From an uncultured cyanobacterium (GTDB lineage: Bacteria; Cyanobacteriota; Cyanobacteriia; CACIAM-69d): 45,592 nt of DNA. A program made the translations under genes and the position numbers. Below the pieces are notes generated by a model. It was not told the DNA's origin. It did not search any database and saw only the letters and a list, made by a program, of their open reading frames with translations. Where the stretch lies: NCBI GenBank assembly GCA_937883785.1, contig CALGDE010000050.1:1-45592 (forward strand). Direction: 5' to 3'. This document shows positions 18,287-26,725 of this stretch, one piece after another; position 1 is the stretch's first letter, and every line of letters begins with the position of its first letter.

Positions 18287-19324
18287 TTACTTAATCGTAA
18301 ATACCTTACGGATAGGTAGCGAATCCTTCGCTTCTAAGAACGTGACCAGCTCAAACAAACCTTGAGGCAAGCCTCCCTCCGGCGGCGTGTTGATCAACGT
18401 GTAAGTTCCCACGTCCCCTTCCAATTCCTGGGTTTCGCGGAACATTTCCTCTGGTTCAGTGAGTTCTTCCCCAGGCACGCTTAAAATCCGCAATACAAAA
18501 GTAATTTGAGAATCGCCTCGAACCGATGCGCGTCTGATTCTCAAGTTAGGAATTTCTGCTGTGAATCCAAGGGCCGCCGCTCCGCTGGAAATTTCCGGCA
18601 TATCTTGCTGGCAGAATGTGCCCCTCTGTCCAGAATGCTCGCAAATGTTCACCTCTGAAATGCTGTTATGGAAAAGCCCAGCATTTTCCAGCTCTCCGCT
18701 ATTGCGCTTTTCCACGTCCTCCGTGCTGCTCCAAACCGCAAACTGCACTTCTTTGGTCAGAGCCGTTTTATCGGTTTTCAATACAGGGGTGATATTGACG
18801 CGATAGCTGCCCGGTTGCAAATCTAACTCCTCCAATGTGAACAGCATCTGCTGCTTGTCCTGGGGCACTTCGAAGGTCTCACTGTAGACTTCCGACTCCT
18901 GATCCGGCTGAGCCCAATAATCCATAGTGATGCCAACCTCTTTCAGCTCACCTGCATCACCGGGATCAGTCAGATCAGCACTTACTGTCAGGCTGGATGT
19001 GGTTTCGAGAAAAGCAATCTCGCTCTTGCCACAGGTCTCGCTGCCAGGACTGGCGCAAACGGCAGCGTTGGCAAAGGAGAAGGTGTTTCCCCCGATAAAG
19101 CCCAGAGCCACAAACCATAAAAGGACACACAAAAATATTTTTAGAAAGCTAAAGCGTAGAAAAGGCAGTCGCTTATTGATCTGCGGGTATAGCGGGGGAG
19201 CAATTATCACCAGAGCGAGCAGCGCAAAGATGAGAGAAAATACAGTCCCTTGAAATGCGGCGAAGAGAGTGAGGAGGCTAAATAAAAGGGCGATGACCGT
19301 TAGGATCCACTGCACAATTTTCAT
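18287..19324 (-). CDS. Hypothetical membrane protein with an extracytoplasmic domain
   Basis: A 345-residue protein that I do not recognise. Three hydrophobic segments (about 4-24, 27-45 and 58-80) are followed by a soluble region of about 250 residues, which should face the periplasm. That region has two close cysteine pairs (CASPGSETC and CEHSGQRGTFC) that could form disulfides. Its beta-strand-like pattern (SYRVNITPVLKT, AALGFTAEIPNLRIRRASV, SQITFVLRIL) suggests immunoglobulin-like or jelly-roll folds. It has few HIP1 sites compared with its neighbours. It is divergent from hspA, with 550 bp between. Confidence 0.8.
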   Translation of the reverse strand: MKIVQWILTVIALLFSLLTLFAAFQGTVFSLIFALLALVIIAPPLYPQINKRLPFLRFSFLKIFLCVLLWFVALGFIGGNTFSFANAAVCASPGSETCGKSEIAFLETTSSLTVSADLTDPGDAGELKEVGITMDYWAQPDQESEVYSETFEVPQDKQQMLFTLEELDLQPGSYRVNITPVLKTDKTALTKEVQFAVWSSTEDVEKRNSGELENAGLFHNSISEVNICEHSGQRGTFCQQDMPEISSGAAALGFTAEIPNLRIRRASVRGDSQITFVLRILSVPGEELTEPEEMFRETQELEGDVGTYTLINTPPEGGLPQGLFELVTFLEAKDSLPIRKVFTIK

Positions 19325-19819
19325 GGCGACACCGTAGCTAGACTATGATCTGGCGACTGGATATGCCAGAAGAACAGGTTTATGGCTAGGCAAGCATATC
19401 TTGAATTAGACAGAATTGATACTTTCTGTCTCTTGATTTTCTCCCTTAAAGGATGAGTCTTGGATTGACCTCCAATATTGAGAGGCTGTTTCAGGGCAGT
19501 TATTGTCTTTGATCAGAGGGGCGGCACCAGAAAGGAGATATGGCGCTATTGAAAAGGCGATCGCCACCTACTGCTTCTAGGTATCAGAGCCAATGGCGAT
19601 ACAAATACTTTATAAACGTGGTCTTCTCCAACCACGATCCCACTTTTGAACGCCTTTTTCTTACCTTACTTTCGGTAAGCCGAATCACCCCTTGTCGGTG
19701 AACCGAATCCCCCACTTTTATTCTGGCGTTATGGTAGTAACAACAGAAAACGAAAGGCGACAAACATCACCTAAACAATTTAAGTTTACTGATTTTTGTT
19801 GATAGTTTGCTTTTCGCTT
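19325..19819. other. Intergenic region upstream of hspA with paired motifs
   Basis: About 550 bp separates the membrane protein gene from hspA. GGTAAGCCGAATCACCC (19674-19690) and GGTGAACCGAATCCCCC (19697-19713) are direct repeats with three differences, 23 bp apart. The first is overlapped by a CTTAC/GTAAG hairpin (19665-19679). These could be regulator sites for the heat-shock gene. I see no CIRCE-type TTAGCACTC-N9-GAGTGCTAA element. Confidence 0.5.
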
Positions 19820-19866
19820 CTTCCGGTTTTCTGTTGGATTTACTTTCTTAAGAACATAACCAGGAG
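19820..19866 (+). promoter_or_regulatory. Candidate RNA thermometer covering the hspA ribosome binding site
   Basis: The Shine-Dalgarno segment AACCAGGAG (19858-19866) can pair with CTTCCGGTT (19820-19828): four pairs including a G-U, one A-C mismatch, then four pairs. About 29 bases form the loop. The internal mismatch beside the ribosome site is what one expects of a stem that melts with heat. Cyanobacterial hsp17/hspA leaders are known to act this way; the pairing here is my reading of this leader. Confidence 0.5.
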
Positions 19867-19874
19867 CATATTTC

Positions 19875-20360
19875 ATGGCTATCTTACGCTGGCAGCCTTA
19901 CACCAATGTTGACTCCATCCGTCGACAAATTGATCAACTCTTTGATGACTCAATTTTTAACGAGTTGTTGGGCAATGACGCGGAAACCTCTTACCTACCT
20001 TCGGCGGAAATTGAAGAAACCGATGATGCCATTTACCTAAGAGTTGAACTGCCTGGACTAAATAAGCAGGATATTCAGGTGGATGTGTCTGCCCAGTCTG
20101 TCTCTGTGCGAGGTGAGCGTAAAACTGCCTCGTCTGCCGGTGAAACCAAGCGTCGCAGCGAGTTCCGCTATGGCAGCTTTCAACGCACCTTCGAGTTGCC
20201 TATTCGAGTGCAGCATACTGAGGCAAAAGCCGCCTATGAAAACGGTGTCTTAACCTTGACCCTGCCGAAAACTGAGGCAGAGAAGACTAAGGTCGTCACC
20301 CTTAGCTTAGACGGTATCGACGCCACCGAAGCGTCTGCTGACATAGCTCCTGAGGCGTAG
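19875..20360 (+). CDS. hspA: Small heat-shock protein, Hsp20/alpha-crystallin family
   Basis: A 161-residue ATP-independent chaperone that holds unfolding proteins and, in cyanobacteria, helps protect thylakoid membranes and photosystem II during heat. The N-terminus MAILRWQPYTNVDSIRRQIDQLFDD is the usual cyanobacterial start. The alpha-crystallin domain runs from about 42 to 135 (LRVELPGLNKQDIQVDVS, YGSFQRTFELP and the closing ENGVLTLTLPK). The C-terminal tail is longer than usual and acidic. AGGAG lies 8 bases before the ATG. A possible thermometer hairpin covers that site. A stem-loop follows the stop. Confidence 0.95.
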   Translation: MAILRWQPYTNVDSIRRQIDQLFDDSIFNELLGNDAETSYLPSAEIEETDDAIYLRVELPGLNKQDIQVDVSAQSVSVRGERKTASSAGETKRRSEFRYGSFQRTFELPIRVQHTEAKAAYENGVLTLTLPKTEAEKTKVVTLSLDGIDATEASADIAPEA

Positions 20361-20386
20361 TCGTCACAATAACTGGCATCTCTAGG

Positions 20387-20409
20387 TAAGGGAAGCAAAA
20401 CTTCCCTTA
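20387..20409 (+). terminator. Stem-loop downstream of hspA
   Basis: Perfect 9-bp stem TAAGGGAAG / CTTCCCTTA with a CAAAA loop, 26 bp after the stop codon. The T-run is short (TT), so it may be a weak terminator or an mRNA end stabiliser. Confidence 0.6.
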
Positions 20410-20531
20410 TTGGGGAGCGTTAGGGCGACTTTTGATTGATGCAAGAGGTCTATGAGGAGTTGAATCTATTCTGAGGCAACGACTTAATAGCAAATAGAAA
20501 ACTGTCTGAAATATCCTCGCGGAAGTTTACA

Positions 20532-21890
20532 TTACAAGCCGGTTTCTAGTTCAGAAACCTGTTTGGGTAACGCTTCCGTGAGGTTTTTATTGCCAGTTTC
20601 AGTGACAGCAATATTATCTTCGATGCGAATACCAATTCCTTTCCAGCGATCGCCAATGGGCGGTTGTTCGTCTCGGTGATCCTCGGGATGATCGGCTTCC
20701 GGTGAAATGTAAATTCCCGGTTCAACAGTCAGCACATGTCCTGCCTGTAAATAAAAGGGATCATCACCACACTGATAGATACCTACGTCATGCACATCTA
20801 GCCCCAGCCAATGCCCCGTTTTGTGCATATAAAAGGTTTCATAAAGCTTCTTTTCGATTAAGTCATCCACCTCTCCTTTAAGCAGCCCTAACTCCACTAA
20901 CCCTTCGGTAATAATACGTACTGCTACGTTGTGGTGATCCATGTAAGGTTTGCCTGGCTGCACTTCGGCGATCGCCGCCTCTTGGGCTTTTAAAACTAAC
21001 TCGTATAAAACCTTTTGTTCCGCAGTGAATTTTCCATCAACGGGAAATGTTCGGGTGATGTCGCTGTTGTAATACTCCACAGAACAACCCGCATCAATTA
21101 ACAATAAATCCCCTGCCTGCATTTCCTGATTATTTTCCACATAGTGAAGAATACAGGCGTTGTCCCCAGCGGCCACAATGGATGGATAGGCAGGACCGAG
21201 TCCCCCGGAACGTCGGAAACAATAGTCCAATTCCGCTTCAATTTCGTATTCATAGCGCCCAGGTGCAGCCAGCTCGCGTGCTCTGTTGTGGGCCTCAACG
21301 GCAATATCCGCTGCCTTTTGCATTAGCGCCAACTCCAGCTCACTTTTGACCATGCGAATGCTGTGCAGCTTGGCACGGGGATCTTCAATGGCGATCGGTC
21401 CCTGTCCCTTTCGAGGGAACTTGCGCATTAACGCTTGCCAGTTTCTAATGACAACCTGGTCAAACTTAGGGGCGTTCCCCATCCGGTAGAAAATGCGATC
21501 GCCCGTCTCTAAGTACTTGGACAAATGCTCATTTAGGTCGGCGATGGAGTACACTTCATCGGCACCAAATCTTTCCTTTGCTCCATCAACCCCCACGCGA
21601 CGACCGGACCACGTTTCTGCCTTTAGATCTTTGGGGCGAACAAACAAAACAAACTTATGTTCGTCGTGGTTGGGAGCCAAAATCGCAACGGCATTAGGCT
21701 CATTAAATCCAGTGATGTAGAAAAAATCGCTGTCTTGGCGAAAGTTATATTCCACATCGTTGTGCATCACTGCATGGGGAGCGCTGCGAAAAATAGCAAC
21801 TCCCGAACCGATTTTCTCCATTAACTGTTGGCGACGATGCTGATATTCAGCGATCCAAACAGAGGTCAAATCGGCTGTTAAATCGATCAT
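20532..21890 (-). CDS. pepP: Xaa-Pro aminopeptidase (M24B)
   Basis: A 452-residue metallopeptidase that removes N-terminal residues before proline. The N-terminal aminopeptidase-P domain (about 8-150) has the typical RRQQLMEKIGSGVAIFRSAP and DSDFFYITGFNEPNAV. The C-terminal pita-bread domain has all five metal ligands: Asp in LLIDAGCSVEYYNSDITRTF (two), His in HKTGHWLGLDVHDVG, Glu in LTVEPGIYI and Glu in GIRIEDNI. The length matches family members. The minus-strand gene upstream is the MBL-fold gene, separated by about 170 bp that holds a 26-nt near-perfect hairpin (21951-21976). Confidence 0.95.
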   Translation of the reverse strand: MIDLTADLTSVWIAEYQHRRQQLMEKIGSGVAIFRSAPHAVMHNDVEYNFRQDSDFFYITGFNEPNAVAILAPNHDEHKFVLFVRPKDLKAETWSGRRVGVDGAKERFGADEVYSIADLNEHLSKYLETGDRIFYRMGNAPKFDQVVIRNWQALMRKFPRKGQGPIAIEDPRAKLHSIRMVKSELELALMQKAADIAVEAHNRARELAAPGRYEYEIEAELDYCFRRSGGLGPAYPSIVAAGDNACILHYVENNQEMQAGDLLLIDAGCSVEYYNSDITRTFPVDGKFTAEQKVLYELVLKAQEAAIAEVQPGKPYMDHHNVAVRIITEGLVELGLLKGEVDDLIEKKLYETFYMHKTGHWLGLDVHDVGIYQCGDDPFYLQAGHVLTVEPGIYISPEADHPEDHRDEQPPIGDRWKGIGIRIEDNIAVTETGNKNLTEALPKQVSELETGL

Positions 21891-21950
21891 GGATATAACT
21901 TTTCGGAGACTTTCAGGACAGTAAACGGAGAAGTACTTAGGAAATTTTTT

Positions 21951-21976
21951 AGGATATCTTTTTCAAAAGATTTCCT
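21951..21976. other. Near-perfect 26-bp inverted repeat
   Basis: AGGATATCTTTT and AAAAGATTTCCT arms with one mismatch and a tiny loop, between pepP and the MBL-fold gene. No T-run follows on the minus strand. It could be a 3' end structure of the MBL-fold transcript or an operator of pepP. Confidence 0.4.
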
Positions 21977-22062
21977 GACCAGAAAATAAGTCGAAAAAAT
22001 GGACTTTCTCGATAGTTCTCTGGAACAGATCTCCTGAAAAAACGTTTTGAGTAACGACAGTA

Positions 22063-22842
22063 TTAGGCGGTGACGATCGCCGGAGAAAGCACCCGTACCA
22101 GGGGAGGACCACTTTCAGGCAAGCTTTGATTTGTAATCGTAATACGGGAATTACTGATGGTTTTGACGCGATCGCTACCAAGGGCTTTGATAAATACACT
22201 CACCGGATCGATGTCGCAGGCTTCGCTATTAGCTGCCTCAGTTCGGTAATGGCTAGGAATAACCAGTCGGGGATTTAATTCGTTAATAACCGCGATCGCT
22301 TCTCGGGCATCGTAGGCCTTTTCTCCGCCGCCAACGGGCAAGATCAAAACATCAGGCTGACCAATTAGAATCCGCAGCTCTGAATCCAACTCTCCTGCGG
22401 CACCACCCATGTGGAAAATATTCATTCCTGCCTGTTCCCAAAGCCAGGCAATATTGCGCCCAAAGCGGAACCCACCTACACGATCATGGGCCATACCTAA
22501 CCCTTGGAACTGCACCCCTTTAAAGCGATACAAACCCGGCCTTCTTAATAGCCCAGGATTTCCCGGCAGTTCCTGAATATAGCCTTCATCCAAGAGATGG
22601 CTACTGATGGTAACTACGTCAGCATTTAAACGGGGAGCTGCAAAATTTTCGGTACATCCCGCTGGCTTGAAAGGGTTATTTAAAACCGTTAACCCGCTGC
22701 TAACTAGTCGAAAACAAGTGTGACCATGGTATTCAATGCTGAGCTGATCAGCGGCGATCGCCCGATCTCGCCCTCCCAACACTGCACCGGCACCAGCCAA
22801 CATTCCCATGGCTCCATAGCGAATTAATTGGCGACGTTTCAT
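22063..22842 (-). CDS. Exported MBL-fold protein with a degenerate metal site
   Basis: A 259-residue protein. I start it at the ATG at 22842 because AGGAG lies 7 bases upstream and the protein then begins MKRRQLIRYGAMGMLAGAGAV, a twin-arginine-like signal. The fold is the metallo-beta-lactamase type of the L-ascorbate-6-phosphate lactonase-like group (YHGHTCFRL, PDVLILPVGGG, PRLVIPSHYR). The usual HxHxDH motif reads SHLLDEGY, keeping only one His and the Asp, and the later HxGD-type loop reads HMGGAAGELD. So metal binding may be partial or lost. Substrate unknown. It is the upstream neighbour of pepP. Confidence 0.85.
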   Translation of the reverse strand: MKRRQLIRYGAMGMLAGAGAVLGGRDRAIAADQLSIEYHGHTCFRLVSSGLTVLNNPFKPAGCTENFAAPRLNADVVTISSHLLDEGYIQELPGNPGLLRRPGLYRFKGVQFQGLGMAHDRVGGFRFGRNIAWLWEQAGMNIFHMGGAAGELDSELRILIGQPDVLILPVGGGEKAYDAREAIAVINELNPRLVIPSHYRTEAANSEACDIDPVSVFIKALGSDRVKTISNSRITITNQSLPESGPPLVRVLSPAIVTA

Positions 22843-22943
22843 GGTTTCTCCTGTTAGCAACGGTATGAGAGTAGCAGTTTTTGCGTGTTTGTAAGCTGGT
22901 AGGGCTCCTGTTTGTTAATCGTCCCTTTTGGCTCGACTCTTAA

Positions 22944-23573
22944 CTAGGCTTTAGTGGGCTGATTTTCTTGTTTGTCGTTAAAACTTTGCACGGTCTTTAA
23001 CCAATTTTCCAAAAGGTTTTTTCCTAGAGTCGTCAAAATACTTTCTGGGTGAAATTGCACCCCTTCAATGTGGTTATAGTCACGATGGCGCACGCCCATA
23101 ATGGTGCCATCTTCCACCCAGGCGGTGATTTCTAAACAGTCCGGGCAGCTGTCGCGGTCAATCACCAAACTGTGATATCGCGTTGCTTCCATCGGCGATT
23201 CAATGTTGGCAAAAACACCGACATTTTTATGGACAACCGGCGATGTTTTTCCATGCATTAATTCCGGCGCTGCCACCACACTTCCACCGAAAACCTGCCC
23301 CATACTTTGGTGCCCTAAACACACTCCGAGGATGGGCTGTACTGGTCCTAATTCGCGAATAATATCAATAGAAACCCCTGCATCATCCGGGCGCCCGGGT
23401 CCGGGGGAAATCACGATGCCATCAGGATTAAGCCGGCGCACCTCCTCCAAGGTGATTTTGTCGTTGCGAAATACTTGAATATCGTTGGCGATCGCCCACT
23501 CTTTCCCCAGCTCCCCCAAATACTGCACCAAATTAAACGTAAAGCTGTCGTAATTATCGATAACCAAAATCAT
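22944..23573 (-). CDS. trpG: Anthranilate / aminodeoxychorismate synthase glutamine amidotransferase
   Basis: A 209-residue class I glutamine amidotransferase. It releases ammonia from glutamine for anthranilate synthase (TrpE) or for aminodeoxychorismate synthase (PabB), serving tryptophan or folate. The ATG at 23573 gives the typical start [19 protein letters not shown]; an in-frame TTG lies 18 bases upstream. The triad is intact: Cys in GVCLGHQS, His and Glu in GVQFHPES. The oxyanion segment [12 protein letters not shown] is also present. TrpE or PabB is not in the window, and the subunit often serves both, so trpG and pabA cannot be separated. Confidence 0.93.
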   Translation of the reverse strand: MILVIDNYDSFTFNLVQYLGELGKEWAIANDIQVFRNDKITLEEVRRLNPDGIVISPGPGRPDDAGVSIDIIRELGPVQPILGVCLGHQSMGQVFGGSVVAAPELMHGKTSPVVHKNVGVFANIESPMEATRYHSLVIDRDSCPDCLEITAWVEDGTIMGVRHRDYNHIEGVQFHPESILTTLGKNLLENWLKTVQSFNDKQENQPTKA

Positions 23574-23635
23574 GGCGGGGAAGAGAGGCAAAAATTAGCG
23601 GCGAAACTGGGAGCGGTCATAATCCTTGTGCAATT

Positions 23636-23962
23636 TTAGGGCGATTGGTCCCCGGGGTCACCTGCTGTTTGCGTTCCTTGGCGAAAAATCCACCACGCCG
23701 CCCCACACAGGGTGAAATTTCCTAGCAACGTGGTAGCCGCCTGAAGGGTAACCAGCCACTCCAGCGCCGGAGCGTTATCAAATAAGTGCCAGGTACAGGC
23801 GCACATGGCGCTAACCAACGCAGGTAACATTCCCCAAGAGAGGGCTCGCCACGCCCGCCAGCCAGTAATTTCCGCAAACTCCCACACTAAAATAACCGCC
23901 GCAATCCATTCAATTACGCTGGAAATATGGACCATCCAAGTGGGAATTGATAGGGCGTGCAT
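23636..23962 (-). CDS. DUF2499 (Ycf49-like) membrane protein
   Basis: A 108-residue membrane protein with three hydrophobic segments (about 12-27, 41-58 and 68-92). Conserved-looking blocks are SIPTWMVHISSVIEWIAA, WGMLPALVSAMCACTWHLF and LEWLVTLQAATTLLGN, which I recognise as the DUF2499 family, found in cyanobacteria and plastids and including Ycf49-like proteins. No molecular function is established that I can cite; its spread suggests a link to photosynthesis or the thylakoid. It follows trpG's upstream side by 62 bp on the same strand, so they may share a transcript. Confidence 0.8.
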   Translation of the reverse strand: MHALSIPTWMVHISSVIEWIAAVILVWEFAEITGWRAWRALSWGMLPALVSAMCACTWHLFDNAPALEWLVTLQAATTLLGNFTLCGAAWWIFRQGTQTAGDPGDQSP

Positions 23963-24149
23963 GGGGTGTCCGAGTTGGGGGCAGGTCGTCCTTCGTCCAT
24001 CTTAAGGGGCGCCGTCATTTCACGGTTGCTGTCAATGGTGAAAGCCTTTAAATCAAAGTCCTCAAATTCAAGCAAAGCTCTCAAATTCAAGCTAAGGAAT
24101 CTTAGGACCGATGAATCAAAGTTGGAAGTAAAAACTATCTGTAGATGCC

Positions 24150-25181
24150 ATGGTTGATCGCTCCAAGTTAAATCGCCCAAAATTCAACTCAATTAAACCG
24201 CTTCTAATTTTGGGCATTGGCGTTTTGGCGATTTCCACCGGGGCAATTTTTTCACGCTGGGCGATGGTGGTAAACCTTGGACAAGGTGATCCGTCCGCTT
24301 CTCCCAACTTGGTGGGCTTTGGGTTATTTCTTGCTGCTGGAAGGGTGGGTGTCGCTGCCCTCAGCCTCTTGCCTTTTTGGCTTGTTTCCAGGCTTCGTTC
24401 TGCCTGGACCAAAACAGCGCCTAAGGCATTGTCCAAAAATCTGCCTGCTTCAGAGGCATTAGCTTCAGAGGCATTAAAAGTACAGCCAAAGCTACGATCC
24501 GGCTATCTGTGGGCGATCGCCGCTGGACTATGCCTTGCTCTCCATTTCAGCACCTGGATCACGTCACTGGCTTACACTTCCATTGCCGCATCCACAGTGC
24601 TGGTCACCACCAACCCCATCTGGATTGCTTTAGCCACTTGGGTTTTATTTGGCGATCGTCCCAATCGCCCCATGATTAGCGGCATTGGCGTCGCCCTAAT
24701 GGGCAGCGCCATCGTGAGCTGGTCTCCCCAGATCAATGCTGGCAATCAGCCGTGGCTAGGGAATTTTCTGGCGTTGGCGGGAGCCTGGACCTTTAGTGCC
24801 TATTTTTTACTGGGACGCACCGCCCAGCGACGTGGAGTTGCTCCCAGCACCTACGCCATCATTACCAGCGCCACAGCGGCGATCGCCCTGGCTCCCTTTC
24901 CCCTATTAACCGGTGAGCGCTACGGAGGGCATTCTCCGTGGGTTTACTTATGCATCCTGCTTAGCGCCCTGATTCCCCAGTTGATTGGTCACGGCAGCCT
25001 AAATTGGGCGATGACCCAACTTCCGCCGATCACCACCAGCTTGGTTATCCTGCTTGAACCGATTGGAGCTAGTGTGCTGGCGTACTGGATTTTTGGGGAA
25101 CAGCCGGGCTGGACGGTGGTGTTAGGAGCGATCGCCATCATTGGGGGAATTTCTCTAAGCTTTGATCACCCCAGTTCTTAA
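24150..25181 (+). CDS. EamA/DMT-family transporter
   Basis: A 343-residue membrane protein with about ten hydrophobic helices in two EamA repeats. The first repeat starts at ISTGAIFSRWAMVV, and the second at NFLALAGAWTFSAYFLLGR. LEPIGASVLAYWIFGEQPG near the end is the family hallmark. Such proteins export amino acids, nucleobases or other metabolites across the inner membrane; the substrate is unknown. The loop between helices 2 and 3 holds an exact tandem duplication that repeats ASEAL. It is divergent from the DUF2499 gene. Confidence 0.9.
   Translation: MVDRSKLNRPKFNSIKPLLILGIGVLAISTGAIFSRWAMVVNLGQGDPSASPNLVGFGLFLAAGRVGVAALSLLPFWLVSRLRSAWTKTAPKALSKNLPASEALASEALKVQPKLRSGYLWAIAAGLCLALHFSTWITSLAYTSIAASTVLVTTNPIWIALATWVLFGDRPNRPMISGIGVALMGSAIVSWSPQINAGNQPWLGNFLALAGAWTFSAYFLLGRTAQRRGVAPSTYAIITSATAAIALAPFPLLTGERYGGHSPWVYLCILLSALIPQLIGHGSLNWAMTQLPPITTSLVILLEPIGASVLAYWIFGEQPGWTVVLGAIAIIGGISLSFDHPSS
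24447..24476 (+). repeat. Exact 15-bp tandem duplication in the DMT gene
   Basis: GCTTCAGAGGCATTA occurs twice in a row, in frame, encoding ASEAL twice in a cytoplasmic or periplasmic loop. The identity of the copies points to a recent slippage event. Confidence 0.9.
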
Positions 25182-25223
25182 GTACTCAATCCCTCGGATT
25201 TTTTTAGCTACGATCCGCGCTAA

Positions 25224-25343
25224 GGCTGGCACCAGTTAAACGCCAGAAGCTTTGCCCAGTGGGAAGTGTGTGCCCTTTTAAATTTAAAAACACTAGGGAT
25301 CGTAACCCGGGCAACTATCAAGCTTGAAACTTAATGCCCAGCC
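25224..25343 (+). repeat. Intergenic repeat family, copy D
   Basis: About 120 bp with ends GGCTGG and CCAGCC plus inner GTTAA/TTAA. The core includes ACGCCAGAAGCTTTGCCCAG, GTGTGCCCTTTTAAATTTAAA and CACTAGGGATCGTAACCC. It lies between the DMT exporter and the ComFB gene. The DNA from 25344 to 25609 shows no gene; it presumably carries the ComFB promoter. Confidence 0.75.
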
Positions 25344-25609
25344 CCTCGTTGCTTTTCGTTACTCGGTAGTTCTCACCGCACTGGTAGCGCGACACTTTGC
25401 CCAATACTTGCCAAATAGAATCAGTGACCAGTGCCCAATCACAGCCAACGTTGAACTATAGTAGCGATAAATAGTTGTTATAAACTTCGCTTATGATATT
25501 GATACTGAACCCAGGTGAAACTGGGCTCGCGGCATCTGTAGAGTGGTGATCAATGGGTTATATAGCGAATAAGGGTTAGTATATCTACTGATAGTCACAC
25601 CTACGAACT

Positions 25610-26242
25610 ATGGACCGTCTTCAGCGCTTCTCTACCGTTACTCCAGGCTCCGAGAACACCATATCTGGCAGACCTTGGAAGAGTAAAAAAAAATACAACC
25701 CTGCCTTTGAGCAGCCGTCTTTGGTCGATCCCCACGAGCTTCGCGATCGCGCCAATGTGATGGAAATCCTGGTGGCGGAAGAGGTGGAGCGACAGATGAA
25801 ACGCTGCCCCAGTGCTCTCCTGGAGTATGTCAAAGCCGTTGAGGTGGAAACCTATGCCTTGAACCGGCTTCCGCCCCTGTACGCTGCATCCCATGAAGGC
25901 TTGGAATATCAAAAGCAGCGAGCCATCCGCGAATTTGGGGACAAAATTAAGACGATGGTGCGCCATGCTTTTTCTGCGGTGCAGCGTGACCCCCTGCGAA
26001 AATCAACGCCTTTGGTGTCAGAGGATGATCGGGCTCGTCACCAAATGATTATTGAAATGGCAGCCAAATTCCCCACTGCCGAAGAGCTGGAAAACAGCGC
26101 TGAAAGTCCTGAAGAGATGGATTCCCACGAAAAAGCTGCTCGATTCCGGCGCTCTTCCCCCGCGCCGAGCCATCGTCGCTCGAAGGTTAGTGCTTGGGGA
26201 GACAATGACGGCTGGGATGCGGACCATCGCTATAATTTGTAG
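25610..26242 (+). CDS. ComFB-family protein
   Basis: A 210-residue cytoplasmic protein with a ComFB domain at about 46-128. Key blocks are NVMEILVAEEVERQMKRCP, KAVEVETYALNRLPPLYA and the basic IREFGDKIKTMVRHAFSAV. ComFB was first named from the Bacillus competence locus. Cyanobacterial members have been reported as cyclic-dinucleotide (c-di-GMP) receptors acting in cell-size control and competence, so this may be a second-messenger sensor. The domain is flanked by a polar N-terminal 45 residues and an 80-residue disordered-looking tail rich in Ser, Arg and Glu. Repeat copies D and E flank the gene on both sides. Confidence 0.88.
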   Translation: MDRLQRFSTVTPGSENTISGRPWKSKKKYNPAFEQPSLVDPHELRDRANVMEILVAEEVERQMKRCPSALLEYVKAVEVETYALNRLPPLYAASHEGLEYQKQRAIREFGDKIKTMVRHAFSAVQRDPLRKSTPLVSEDDRARHQMIIEMAAKFPTAEELENSAESPEEMDSHEKAARFRRSSPAPSHRRSKVSAWGDNDGWDADHRYNL

Positions 26243-26261
26243 TGTTTGATCCTGGCGACAA

Positions 26262-26396
26262 GGACGTGCGCTCAGTTAGGCGCCAGAAGTTTTACACCGT
26301 GGAGAGTACGCGCCCTTTCAATCACACAGGCTAGGATCTGTAACCCTCGTTATGACTGGCTTTGAAGTTTTTTTGAAGTTTAACGGAGCGCAGCCT
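26262..26396 (+). repeat. Intergenic repeat family, copy E
   Basis: About 135 bp. Ends TGCGCTCAGTTA (26267-26278) and TAACGGAGCGCA (26381-26392) pair with one mismatch; they differ from copy A at the T-A/C-G pair in a compensating way. The core has GCGCCAGAAGTTTTACACCG, GAGTACGCGCCCTTT and CTAGGATCTGTAACCCTCGTTA. The segment TTTGAAGTTT is duplicated near the right end. The rest of the gap to 26725 has only a short unconvincing frame at 26404-26646. Confidence 0.8.
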
Positions 26397-26725
26397 TTAG
26401 TCTTTGCTGACCTTTGGACTTCAACATGAACTGTGGACCTTGACTCACTGCCCTTGGTTTACAGTCAATGAGCCATTATTTCCAATGCCGCCGTCGCGAT
26501 ATATTTTGACTGTCTGGATCGTCTTCCGACCAGACATCTTCTTATGCTCAGCGTTTAAAGATATTGTTTGCGGTTTGCTGCGCAGGTTTTTGCTGCACAA
26601 TATTGCTGTACCGGATGCTTGTGCTGGATTTTTTCGCGGGGAATAGGTTGAAAACCAAAGCCTAATTCTTTTAGCATCTTTACCAATTTTCTAAGAATTT
26701 CCTTTTTTCAAATTCCTTTAATCCC

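Noticed and set aside
26404-26646. 80-codon frame between repeat copy E and chlD
   Set aside because: TTG start without a ribosome site and a protein with no recognisable features.
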